This document shows positions 50,141-64,000 of a stretch of DNA of 64,000 nt, one piece after another. Within the stretch, counting starts at the first letter, position 1; the number at the start of each line of letters is the position of its first letter. The notes below the pieces were generated by a model. The model did no database searches and was not told the origin of the DNA. It worked only from the letters and a program-made list of their open reading frames with translations. The stretch comes from Verticillium longisporum (lineage: Eukaryota; Ascomycota; Sordariomycetes; Glomerellales; Plectosphaerellaceae). The DNA lies in contig JAETXT010000009.1 in assembly GCA_019188255.1 (NCBI GenBank), forward strand, positions 1,364,001 through 1,428,000. The letters are read 5' to 3'. A program made the position numbers and the translations under genes.

Positions 50141-50180
50141 TTGGCAAGCATTGGCAAGCGTTGGCAAGCGTTGGCAAGCT
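50141..50180. repeat. 4 x 10-bp tandem array TTGGCAAGCN
   Basis: Four adjacent copies differ only at the tenth base (A, G, G, T). The period equals about one helical turn, and the array ends 327 bases before the smc5 start codon. Confidence 0.9.
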
Positions 50181-50298
50181 TGGCGAGGTACTTTGTCTGC
50201 ACTCCAAAAACTTAGGTAAGCAAGAAGCTGTACCACCTCGACGACACCTTCGAGGGCCCCACCACGTGCCTCAGCCGACGCGAACTGACAAAGAGGCA

Positions 50299-50304
50299 AC
50301 GCGT
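50299..50304. promoter_or_regulatory. ACGCGT (MCB-like) element upstream of smc5
   Basis: A perfect ACGCGT, the core bound by MBF-type G1/S factors in yeasts, lies 203 bases before the smc5 ATG, followed by a related TCGCGT at 50309-50314. Function is inferred from position and known yeast sites. Confidence 0.4.
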
Positions 50305-50507
50305 CCAATCGCGTCGCACATGACACTAGGCACGGAAAGCCTCTTTACAGCCTACCCATGCCGAACACCATCCCTCAGACCCAGGATATCCGACCTCTCT
50401 TCGCGAGATCGTGACATTCCACGGTTTGCTGACTGAGCCCCTCGTCCGTTGCTGCCAACGCAATCTCCCCCGACGACTACCTTGGGAGATCGAGGACCAC
50501 CATCGCC

Positions 50508-54088
<3,581 letters not shown>

Positions 54089-54451
54089 TTTTTTTTTCTC
54101 TCCCTGTTCCTCTCAACGTCTGGAAAAAAAACATCGTTCGTGGCCCGGATGGAGGCTAGAGGTGGGCCAGTTTGGCCGAATAGTGCACCGTGGTCTTTTG
54201 TGAGGCGTTCTCGCGACATCCGGAAACGGTAACCGCCGCGGCGCGGGGGCTGTCAAAGGTCAGTTATCATGGCTAGTGTATTTTGGTGAGGTTAGCAAGG
54301 CGTTCTGGGCGGGTGGACGGACTGGAAGGAGCCAAACAGCTGTCAGGATCATCGTGTGGCTATTTCATAGGAGCTGCAAATATACCGTCGACCATGGTTC
54401 GCTATTTCCTCCTTACAAGAGACGCAGACGTTGTCGCATGACGCCCAACTT

Positions 54452-54481
54452 CCTAGCCATGCCATCCCTAGCCATGCCATC
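54452..54481. repeat. 2 x 15-bp tandem repeat
   Basis: The unit CCTAGCCATGCCATC is repeated twice, about 0.36 kb downstream of the smc5 stop. Confidence 0.9.
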
Positions 54482-56417
54482 GTGATTGGGTCACAGGGTA
54501 CCAGAAGAGGTGAGTGTATTGCCGGCAATAATCCTCCCGGGCTGGGAGGGCACATTGTGCCTGGCCGCGGCCACTCTTGTCAGGCGAATGAAACCGGCGC
54601 ATAGTCTTCATCCTCTGGTTTCCATGGACGAAGATGGCCCGCCGGTTGTTTATGGCTAGACAAGCCCCGAACACAAGCTTTCGCGGCACCAAGCGGGCAA
54701 TCGTCGGCCCCGGAAGCTTAGGACAAGTCTACTACCGCCACTAAGCTTTTTTGCTCTCAAAATGCCCTGATAACAGGTTATCTTACAGACAAGGAGTATA
54801 CGTTTGTGCAACATTGCGCCAGGCTTCACGGATGCTCGTGTAGATGGATACAGGACGATCACGAGATGAGAATGCATCAGGTTGTCTTTCTGGCTACCCA
54901 ACGCGTGCATGCCGTCGGAAGACCCGAATGATAATGGTGCATAATGACCGAGATATACTTCACCAGCGCAGTGTCATGGCCGACGCATCATCACCAGTCA
55001 CAAGCTACTGTACAATACCGGCGAACCATAACAGTTGTCTCGCGCGGACCGTACCGAACAGTTGACGCTGCAACGCGTGAGCATGTATTCGTTGGGCGGA
55101 AACGCTCGCGCCTGACGGACCTTGCGAGGACGGCCCAGCCTGCCCATCCCAAGACATTGGATGAGGCGCAACCGCGCGTGCCGGAGATTTTGCGCCGGAT
55201 GGAGTGGTAGTATTGACGTTGAACGGATGGTCCGGGAGGAGAAGAATCACAGCAGCATGTCAGGTCTGTGTGCGTCCAAGCTTACACGCTAGTAGAGCTG
55301 CTGAGAATCAATTCGACTGCGACGTTAGCTTGAAAAAGCAATAGACCGCACGTCAACTGTGAACTGGCACGTTGATGTCCTGTCATGAGAAGCAATTGCT
55401 TGTTGATTGGTTCAGTAAAAGCTTTGCCAACACACCAAAAAGCACCGACTGATAGATAGCTAAGCCAATCGAGGAGCTTGAGTCATTCTCAACATGTCAC
55501 TCGCCAGCAGGACGGGCCTGCATGGATGGCTATTTCCAGTAGTACTGCCGCCAAGCCAAGGCTAAGCCAGATGTACCCGAGGGGCCGTTGTTCAATATTC
55601 AGGCACAGGCGCAGATAGGGCGGCACTTGAGACAGGGCAGGATGCGAATTGAGAACAGGCACTTTCGGACGTGCAACGAATGGCCTGCCTCTTCTTCGAG
55701 CTGCCCGCCACATTGAGGAGGTACAAGAAAGGAGTGAGCGCTGCTGGTGACGAATGAAGCTCACGTACCATGTATGCCCGGCTCGTTACAAGTTGTCGAT
55801 CACCATGTTGCAGCACCCATTTGGTGAAGAAGAGAGACATTGACAAGCAAACTGCCAGCCGCTATTGATGTGGTCTTGTTATCAAGCGAATGAAGCGGCG
55901 AGCTTCCATCCCCCAAAAAGCCACACAAATGAGTCGCTCGTGGCAGCCACGTCGTGTCACACAGTTCGCCCAAGCAGACAAGGCCTGCTTGCTTGTCAAT
56001 CAGACCAGAGTTCCTGCTACCAGGGCGGGCTGGCTTCCAGGTTCTTCGGGACCCAAAGAAGAGATGAGACGGAACGGGAGCCGTGATTGTGGCGCGGCCC
56101 AACCCCTGAGCGCTATGCCCATAGCGTGCGCGCGGATCGTCCGGAGTGACATCGAGTACGTCATTTGTCAGGAGGCATCCTTGGCCAATGAAGCACGGTT
56201 AATAATGAGGTGCTGGAGATACATGCTTAGGGAAGAGGACCAGACACCTGCGTCGTTCGCTTGAGGCCAGGGCAGACATACTGTGGTTGTGCGCCCAGAA
56301 AAGCGCCAGCCGCCAGATGGTCCACTACCGCAGATGCGAATGTACATACGAAAGCGAGAAAGCGAGAAAACATGACGCGCGTGATGCGTCCTTCGAAGTC
56401 TCGAACGGGCAGCACAA

Positions 56418-56459
56418 TAAAAAACCAAAAAAAACCAAAAAAAAAACTAAAAAAAAACT
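56418..56459 (+). repeat. A-rich tract with AAAACC/AAAACT interruptions
   Basis: Four A runs separated by CC or CT, low complexity. Confidence 0.85.
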
Positions 56460-58772
56460 CTGAAGCGGCAGTAGTGACAAGAAACAGAGTACTTCACCAG
56501 ATGATTGACAGAGCCAAACGAATCGCCACTCTGGCTCGCTGAAATGTAGCCGTAAAGGCGACTGGCGTGGAAAAATTGAAAAGATGTGAAGAGCTTGAGC
56601 TTGAAGCTTGATGGTGGATTCTCGAGCTAACAGACTAGCTTGCGAGCATCGCGCCGATTGTTGATTGAACGGGAAAACCTAGACAAGGAGCCTGCGACCT
56701 TCCCTCCACCTTATGCGACCGTGAAAGAGATAGGACCCCATCAGCGGTAGTCGCTTGTTGTGGTGGTGGGGGAGATCCCAGTGTCTGGCCAATGGCTGAG
56801 ACATTCACACTGCGCTGCGGGTACGATGATTCGGTCGATTCGACATGAAGCCACAGCCTCTCTCGAGTGCACTTCCTCTGGGGTTGCTCGCTTTGGAGGG
56901 AAGTGCCGGGAACGGAGTTCAGTAGCCCAGGCCGCCCAGCAAGCCCACCAGCTCGGCGATGATGCCAATCATCAGGGTGTTACAGCCAAGGCCTGTGAGT
57001 CTGTGAGTGCTCATCAAAGTCGATTTGCATCGAGCTCTGAGGTCGAAGCGTATTCTGTCCGCTGCAGGGGCAAGAAGGGGTTGCAGGGGTTGCGGATGTC
57101 AGGGACGCGCGGTGGCCACCCCTCTCTCTCTGGTACACATCCTGCGCTTCCTCTTCCGCTGCGGCGTCAAAGGCCTTGGTGATAAGCACAGCAAAGTGCG
57201 GTGTTCCCAATTTCCCATCCAAGTTTTGGTTGCAGGATGCGAGGCGCTCGGTTCGACCCTTTGGCCAATTTTGACCAGCCTGCAAGGGGCCCTGGGAGCT
57301 TCGCCATAAGGTGGTCGTCTCCTGCCAAGACCAAGCCAACACAAAGGTGATAGGCATCTTGGTTGCTGAGCAGCAAAAGCTGGAAAAAAGCTGGTGACAA
57401 ATGCGACGTTGGGATGGGGATCTGATCTAGCGGCCGGCCGGTGTGCCCGTGAGACATTGAGGCTAAGGCGAAGACTTGCCCACGACTGGTAGCAGGGGCC
57501 TGCCCAGGCAAGGACAGGGTTCCACTGCTAGCACCGTGACATGCCATCGCGACTAGGAAGAGAGGAGCAGCCATGCTCTTGTTGCGAAAAGTTGGCCGAG
57601 GGGCGCCACACACGACGTGGTGGATCGCGAGATTTCCGCCAGGGGCTCTAATTCTCTGGGCCCTTGCGGGGTATCCTGTACCACCCCTTTTGTGTGTAGC
57701 TGGCCTGCCAGCGAGGGCTTTTCCATGTACACAGTACCAGAATGACACTGATGGGTATGGGCCTGGCCAATGCTGTTCCGGCAATGTGGGAGGGGGACCG
57801 GTTTTTAGCAAAATGGATGCGGATGAGGCCAAGCTGAGGGATGGGAAACTCGGGCGAGTTGGTTCTGCGCTGACGGGCAGCTGATGGGGGCGGATTGAAC
57901 AAGTCGACGAGAGAGACTGAGCTAATAGGGGGTTCAGAGGCTTCAAGGGACCCTGCTCAGCTGGGTTTTACTTTTTCTTCGCTGCGTGTTGTGCTGGACA
58001 GGCGGATTGGCGACCGAGTCAAAGAGCCAAGAGGACACTCTGACTCTGTCTTTGGTCGTTCTCATCTCCGTTGATTGCGTTTGGACAGCAAGTGTTGCTT
58101 GAATCTTGTTCCTCAGGTTCTGGGAATCGGCATCCTGATGGGCAGTGTCGCCAAGAACGCGGAGCACGCAAGAAAAGAAGGAGAGGGGCCTATGTGGCGC
58201 TAGAATGTCCACAATGCTCACAATAATGGTCCGATCTCAACAAGGAATGTAGTGTACCTAGTTCGGACAGGGTGTGTACGTGGTGACTGTACTGTGAGAA
58301 CATGTCAACCTCCACCAGCAGTCTTGACACTGGCGGTAACAATGTAGGTAGAGTCGACGGGTGGGCAAAGACCCCGCGAGTGCCGGTGTCGTGGCGGCGT
58401 GCCTCGGGCTCCGCTGCTTGCCGAGCGCAACATGCTCCCATCATGGCCAAATGAATAGTGGCAGCTGCTGTACCGGGACCGTACCTGTCAGCTCATCGGG
58501 CTGATCGGAGCGATGTGGCACCTAGGTCGCTGGTCGATAAGATTGACCATGGCGGTCGTGGAATCGTGGATGATGGATCCCTCAAGGGAAGATGGAGCTC
58601 AAGACGCTTCGAGCCGCGACCGGGATTGCATGACATGACCGATACTGACACTGAACCTCCACGGCGAAAAATGGCGTCGGCAAGGCCGGCCAATATGTGT
58701 TATCCCTCGATTCCAAGCTACCGATCCGTGTCTATGCCGGGTGATGTTCGAAGGCCTGGGTGCACCACCAGC

Positions 58773-58836
58773 TACCTTACCTTACCTACCTAGATAGGCA
58801 CCTACATGCAAGTAGGTGGGTAGTTAGGTAGGTAGG
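58773..58836. repeat. Inverted TACCTACC / GGTAGGTA cluster
   Basis: CCTTACCTACCTAG on the left and TTAGGTAGGTAGG on the right could pair as a hairpin. Related words recur at 59175-59201 and 59611-59637. Confidence 0.75.
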
Positions 58837-60364
58837 ATTCTGACCGGCCGGCAATGCTGACCAAGTTCATGATACTGGTTCGGTGGTCGTTCTTTCTTAG
58901 CTCTTCCGGGCGATGCCCTTTTGGGGGAGGTACCATGTAGGGGTGCGCGGCGCTCCTGCTCAGCAAACCAGCCAATTCCCGATCAAACCTTCTTTTGCAA
59001 GTGCCCGGTAACTGCCCCAACAACATTCCTTGGCTTCAACTTGACGACCCTTTCCCGCGTTGGATGCAGATCAGCACCGTACGTATATTCCGTGGAAGGA
59101 TGTACCCTTCATGTACCTCCCTCCTTTTCGTTCTTCATCACTGGTGCTGTCTGGGGAAAGGAAAGGTTAGGTGAGGCACCTAGGTAGGTAGGTAGCCACG
59201 GAGGGTCTTGCTCTCCCGAGCCCCATCTTCGCCCCCCATTCTCGTCATGCAATCCTTTGACCACGGCAAGATGCATTGCATTCCATTCCTCTTGACCTGT
59301 GTCTTGATGAAGAAGATCTCGCAATCCGGACCTGCGGCCGATGGCCGGCACGGCCAATGGGAGCGACATGGGTTGTGGGTAGCCACGGCTGCCTAGAGGC
59401 GGGTGGGTATCCAGACCAAGTGAACACGAACTTGAACCTTGCGCGACACGAGGAAAGCAAGAGGCTGAGCCCGAATGCGACAGAATAATAGACAACATCG
59501 ATGGTTCATTGGCTGCGACGCTGCCTGCTCTCTGCCTTTTACAGTTGTCCTCAACACGAAAGGCACCAGTCTTAGTGGGTAAACCCGACTTCAACCCCCC
59601 CCTCCCCGCTACCTTAGGTACCTACCTACCTACTCTGGGATCACCCTCTGCGGCTCATCTCGATCAAGGGCTTCGTGAGGTATCTGAATACGACTTCTTA
59701 AAAAAGGCTTGTGCTCGAAGGCTTGTGCTTGTCCGTCAGCCCAGAAGCTCGACGTCCCAGAGAAGGAAGAATTCGCATAATCAACTCGGACCGTGAGAGT
59801 AGCATGTTTGAGCAGATGATGCCGACTCTGGTCGTCAACCGGCCCGGGCGTTCTGGTCATGGATTGTTACTCCCGCCTATACAGAGGGAATTCCATGTGC
59901 CTATGTCACACAATGGGCCCCTGGTCGCTGGATCTTGTCAGAATCAGATCAGGCGGGATCGCCCATTGACCAAGACGTCCCATCTGCGGCTCTCACTTGC
60001 GACCCGACGATCCGCAACTGGCCAGCCCCTGAAATGGTAGCAGACTAACAGACCATTGAAAATAAAATAATTAAAGGAAAAGGAAAAGAGAGGGTTGTGA
60101 GCGCAGCAACGAGTCGCGATGCCTTGGATGGAGATGGAGAGAAAGTCAATTGCATGCTTCTCCTGTTGTATCAAGCTGGCCACAACGCACGCTCTGTGTG
60201 CAAGATGTTCACGCTCCAGGAAAACAGGGCGCCCTTGGCAACGGACTACCTCATGTACCAGTAAAGTACCTCCGCCTTCCGTTCTCTTGTGTCTGCCGTC
60301 CTTCCATTCCGCATCGATGAGATGCGTCGTTCTGCCCTTGTTTCTCTTCTCGCATCTGTATGGT

Positions 60365-60390
60365 CGTGTGTGTGTGTGTCTCTCTCTCTC
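60365..60390. repeat. (GT)n(CT)n compound microsatellite
   Basis: About seven GT units run directly into five CT units in a pyrimidine-rich stretch. Confidence 0.85.
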
Positions 60391-60823
60391 GGCAAGCCTA
60401 TCGTTGCTCTTCTGCGTGCCCTGTCTTTCCAGTGCCTTTCACCTCGCACACCTCAGGTGGTCTGTTCGTTTCTGCCCTGTGTACGTCCGTCCCGGCTCAC
60501 CCAGGCCGGATCCCCCCCCCTCCCCCCTGTGGTGCCGAGTGTCCACCCTCACCTCACTGAAAAAGGCACCGTACCTAGCACTGCGAGCCTGATGCCTGGC
60601 AGATACCTCCAGACACACACTCACCCCCCCGTCAGCGGCAGCGGGTGTCCACAGCGCTGAGAGCACTACAGCATCATCGACCCGCTCGCCTACTGCATGC
60701 GCCTGGGTCTCCGTTCCTCCCTCTGGTCAATCCCAGTCATCCACGTCCCACCCCTCCGTCTGCGCCTCCTTGGCCCTAGCGCGCCCATCTCCTGTCCCCC
60801 ATCTGCCCCCGGGGCAGATAGGT

Positions 60824-60856
60824 AGACAGACAGACAGACAGACAGAGAGAGAGACA
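60824..60856. repeat. (AGAC)n / (GA)n microsatellite
   Basis: Five AGAC units are followed by GA units. Confidence 0.85.
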
Positions 60857-62278
60857 GAGTGGGCAGGCAAGCAGGTAGCCAGGCAGTGGCAGGCCCAGAG
60901 CACTCCTCCCCAAACCTCCCATTCCCATCCCTTCCGCTCCCCGGACATGCCTTAACACCACACTACGTATGCTGCAAGCCTCTTTCCAGCCTCTACCGTG
61001 CGGCCCTCTCCACCTTCTCTCTTGCCAACCCGTTCTTCTTTTTTCCCCCTTCCACCCCCTCCCCCTCCCAATCCCTTGTTTCCTGCCAGCACCAACGGAA
61101 CATTGAGAGCAAGCTTGCTCCTGCGTTTTGCTGCGTCAGGTTGTGTGAAGTGAATTCGTCCTACACCAACCGACCGACTTGCGAGGTACGGAAACCCAGC
61201 ACCCGCAACACCAGATAGCGACCAAGCTGGGTGTAGACGCCTCACCTTTTGGCTGCCATAGACATTGACGGACATCGCCCACGAACACGTCCACAAACGC
61301 CATCTCCACGGTCACGCGAAACCGATCACCCGAAAACACCTCCGTCCATCACCCATCTTGTCACCACGAGATCCAAACATTCCCGACCTCTCCATACTCT
61401 TCCTTCCCGTAATTTTTTTTTTGCCTTTCATACCGAACTGGATTCCAAGACGACTGCGACAACTTGCCCGACTTGTCCATATTGCTCGGATTGGCAGGAA
61501 TCGAGGACACTCCACTCTTCTCTTCGACCAAACACGAACAAATCCGTGTTCGCCTGTCCAAGAGGCGCTCCTTCGTCCTGCAATACTTGGGGAGTACTAC
61601 AACAGAGGAACCTTGCCAGTCGACGTCCGTCCCGTCGTCTTGCTGCAGACTTGTCGGAAGATAAGTCCAAGCAGGTCTCGATAACTGGCCGTCTTTGTCC
61701 TCCCTTCCCATCGTGTCACAATCGCGAAAAAAAGGTCGAGAGAGGCGATTCGACTATTCTTAAAGGTTTTCTCCGACTCGCCGATCCAGGGCGACACGCT
61801 CGTTTTTAAACTATTCATTGATCGTCATCGCCTGAACGCCCCAGCCTCAGCGCCTCACCTGCTTCCAGACGTGCCGACGTGGGCCGCAGACGCACGCCAC
61901 CAAATTCGCCCAGCTACCGAATTCCCTCGCATCTGCATCCCGCGAAACCTATTCTCAGTAGTCGAATGGGTCACTGATCGGTTCTCATCTCTATCCGTCT
62001 CCAATCGTCAGTCCGACTTGCCCGTCACGCAGGTCAGCCAACGTGCCACGCGCAGTTCGTGTGAAGCAAATTCAATCGAGGCCACCGCAGGGTACCAAGT
62101 GCAGCTCAATATCGTCGTCCCTGGTCTCTGACTGTAGACGAGCGTCCCCCGAACCACCCGGGCAATCTTGCAGGCACGCAACAGCCAGCGCCCGTCCCGC
62201 ATCGACTTTTCAGGTGCGCAGGGGTACAGCGGTCTCTAATCGGCCTCATCACTAATCCCCATTGGGCCTCTAACCATC

Positions 62279-64000
62279 ATGGCACCCATGACACCCCGGC
62301 TGAAGGTGCTTTCAGGTACGTCCATTTCCTGGCTTCAGATTCGTTGCGCTCCCGCCCTTGGACTCCAGCTCCGTCTGTGCGAATCAATCGTACCCCGGCC
62401 TTCGACACTCCCCTGACCCATCATCTTGCCCTGCTTTCTCTCCCTCTCTCACATCGTACCAATACTTACCTCGACGCCTGTTCCACTTCTTTGTCTATTT
62501 TCAACAACCCCCAAATGTTCAACCGACTCGTTCGGACCCGACACACAAGGCAGCCATGGAGGATTTTGAACTAACTGTCTGCGTAGTGGGAGGGAATCCG
62601 GTTTCAGCGTTTCTTTCATGGCGTCTGCAGGCCTCTAATGCCTGCGACGTAACACTTGTGTGGAAGTCAGGATACGAACATGTTGCCCAATACGGCTTGA
62701 CGTTCAAGTAAGTCTAATTTTGCGCGCCATCCTGCTCTACTTCGAGACCTCGACGTAAGCTGACTAGGACTTCAGGTCGTCAACGTTTGGCAACGAGAGG
62801 TTCAAGCCCCGCCATGGTATGTTCTTCTTCTCAAATCACAAATGCCAGGCTTGTCGACGACTGACCCGTCGTTCTTTACAGTTGTCCGTGCCCCCGAAGA
62901 CGCCGCAGGCCAACGAGATGGCGCATACGACTATGTTATTCTATGTGTGAAGGCCCTACCGGATGTGTATGACCTTGCTGCTGTTATCGATGCCGTTGTC
63001 ACGCCGCAGCACACTTGCATCCTGGTTAACACGACGCATACATTGGGCGTCGAAGCCGCGATCGAAGAACGATTCCCCACAAACGTCGTTCTCTCCCTCG
63101 TATCGAATGCCGAGCTATCACAACTGGGTCAAAGCGAGTTTGAGCACAAAGGTTCGACAGAGGTTTGGGTTGGCCCTGCGAACAAGAACGAGAACATCCC
63201 GGCCTCGATTCAGGAAGACATGGCTCAGGCTCTAGCCATGACGTTGAGCACAGGACAAGTGGATTGCAAGGTTTCCCCCAACATTCGGCAACAACAATAC
63301 GAGAGGGTGATTGGGTATGTTTCCAAGACAAAACTTGCTTCCTCTGTCGCCTGCTAACTTCGGCCGCAGCCCGATCGCATTCCACCCAGCCAGTGTTATA
63401 TTTGAGACGCCCAATCACGTCCAGCTGCTCGAGAAGACTGGTGTTCGCGACCTTGTGTCCGAGGTGATCAACGAAATGTTAGCTCTCGCTTCGGCGCATG
63501 GCTGCAACCTTGACCCTTCCTTCAAGCAAAAACGATCGACGACATGACACAGCCGACAACGACCGAAAGCATCATGTGGCAAGACTTCATCGCCAAGCGT
63601 CCCATGGAAGTCGAGACGTATCTGGGCTCACCCATCAAGCTCGCCAAGGACGCAGGTGTTCCTGTCCCTCGCATCGAGACACTATATGCTGTCATGCACA
63701 ATCTCAACATCGTCAACCGCCAGAGGCCCAAGATCGAGGCGCCCATGGGCCCGTCCTCCCCGAACGCTCCGTCACTGCCTAGGATGTCGTCGCAGATTAG
63801 CATGAACGGAGGAATGCGTCCCATGCCCTCCAACGGCATGCCTAATGGCAACGGCATGCCGCCTCGTGGACCTCGTCCCAGAAATTCGTCGAACCTCGGA
63901 CCAGGCCCAGGTATGAGGCGAGGTCCTCCCTCTGTCAATGGTGGCGGCCCTCCCAACGGGTACGGCGGCCGTCCGTCAATGAACGGGCTGCCCAATGGAT
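62279..64000 (+). CDS. Ketopantoate-reductase-like (ApbA/PanE) protein, 3' end cut by window
   Basis: Exons 62279-62315, 62587-62707, 62776-62816, 62882-63314 and 63370 to beyond 64000. The 271-nt first intron (GTACGT donor, CTAAC branch, GTAG acceptor) joins MTPRLKVLS to VGGNPVSAFLSWRLQ, giving the N-terminal NAD(P)-binding strand and glycine turn. The motif YDYVILCVKALPD carries the lysine placed as in ketopantoate reductases. The C-terminal ApbA domain follows (FIAKRPMEVETYLGSPIKLA, AGVPVPRIETLYAVMHNLN). After it comes a tail rich in Gly, Pro, Asn and Met, open to the window edge. Conserved sequence changes frame at the A run 63528-63532; one more A gives KQKTIDDMTQ. Classical members reduce 2-dehydropantoate for pantothenate synthesis, but the long disordered tail suggests a fungal paralogue with another substrate or role. 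A start at the nested ATG 62556 was rejected because it lacks the correct N-terminal strand. Confidence 0.85.
63528..63532 (+). other. Frameshift site in the reductase-like gene (A run)
   Basis: Five A residues in AAGCAAAAACGATCGAC. Six would read K-Q-K-T-I-D-D-M-T-Q and keep the conserved C-terminal domain in frame. The frame as written stops at the TGA 12 bases later. Confidence 0.75.

Larger units (their letters stand above)
48642..50507. promoter_or_regulatory. Divergent promoter region, kinase / smc5
   Basis: 1.87 kb between the two start codons, with no gene recognised. It contains a 2 x 16-bp tandem repeat (49322-49353), a 4 x 10-bp tandem array (50141-50180) and an ACGCGT element (50299-50304) close to smc5. 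Confidence 0.5.
54089..62278. other. 8.2-kb region without a recognisable gene
   Basis: Holds the smc5 3' region at the left and the leader and promoter of the reductase-like gene at the right. Visible content: a 2 x 15-bp repeat (54452-54481), an A-rich tract (56418-56459), TACCTACC/GGTAGGTA clusters near 58.8, 59.2 and 59.6 kb, and a GT/CT and a GACA microsatellite. A 259-codon frame on the minus strand (57167-57946) lacks an ATG at its start and any domain; see findings for a weak small-protein candidate at 56.9-57.6 kb. Confidence 0.45.

Noticed and set aside
62556..62707. ATG at 62556 as the start of the reductase-like gene
   Set aside because: It adds MEDFELTVC before the Rossmann strand, whereas splicing 62315 to 62587 uses a CTAAC branch and GTAG acceptor and yields the better N-terminus MTPRLKVLSVGGNP.

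Overview
This window comes from the nuclear genome of a filamentous ascomycete, most likely a sordariomycete and possibly Hypocreales. The genes carry short introns of about 50-120 nt (one of 271 nt) with GT...AG ends and CTAAC-type branch sites. Base composition is moderately GC-rich. The gene set includes a FlbC-type conidiation regulator, an McmA-type MADS protein, a peroxisomal malate synthase and a NIM1-type septin kinase. The order-level placement is inference. I saw no prophage, CRISPR array, tRNA, rRNA or recognisable intact transposon.

Layout, left to right: a nuclear protein with a PCNA-interaction box, possibly the Nse6/SLF2-like loader of Smc5/6 (1169-3777, +); V-ATPase subunit E (4001-4895, -), divergent from a NIPA-type magnesium transporter (5808-7591, +) whose frame is broken three times; a tetraspanin (8286-9017, -); the MADS-box gene mcmA (14980-15832, +); a Ctr copper transporter (17703-18367, -); a C2H2 regulator resembling FlbC (25817-27149, -); malate synthase (40365-42044, -); a Gin4/Hsl1-type kinase (44664-48641, -), divergent from the SMC5 gene (50508-54088, +); and a ketopantoate-reductase-like protein cut by the right edge (62279-64000, +). 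Exon boundaries were worked out by hand from splice motifs, codon phase and protein continuity.

Only about a third of the window is coding. The gaps flanking the regulators are long: 6 kb before mcmA, 7.4 kb between the copper transporter and flbC, 13.2 kb upstream of flbC and 8.2 kb after smc5. They hold microsatellites, homopolymer runs, short tandem repeats and repeated TACATGTA palindromes, but no convincing gene.

There is no operon-like functional cluster. Themes are chromosome maintenance (Smc5 and perhaps its loader), cell-cycle and development control (kinase, McmA, FlbC), ion handling (V-ATPase, NIPA, Ctr) and glyoxylate metabolism. Four of the eleven genes carry single-base indels that break otherwise well-conserved reading frames, mostly in or beside short homopolymers. 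This most likely reflects residual sequence errors. The NIPA gene, which also has an in-frame stop, is the one most likely to be truly damaged. I found no clearly new system. The most testable biological ideas are intron-controlled peroxisomal targeting of malate synthase, an in-frame retainable intron in the kinase, and promoter repeats upstream of smc5 and malate synthase.
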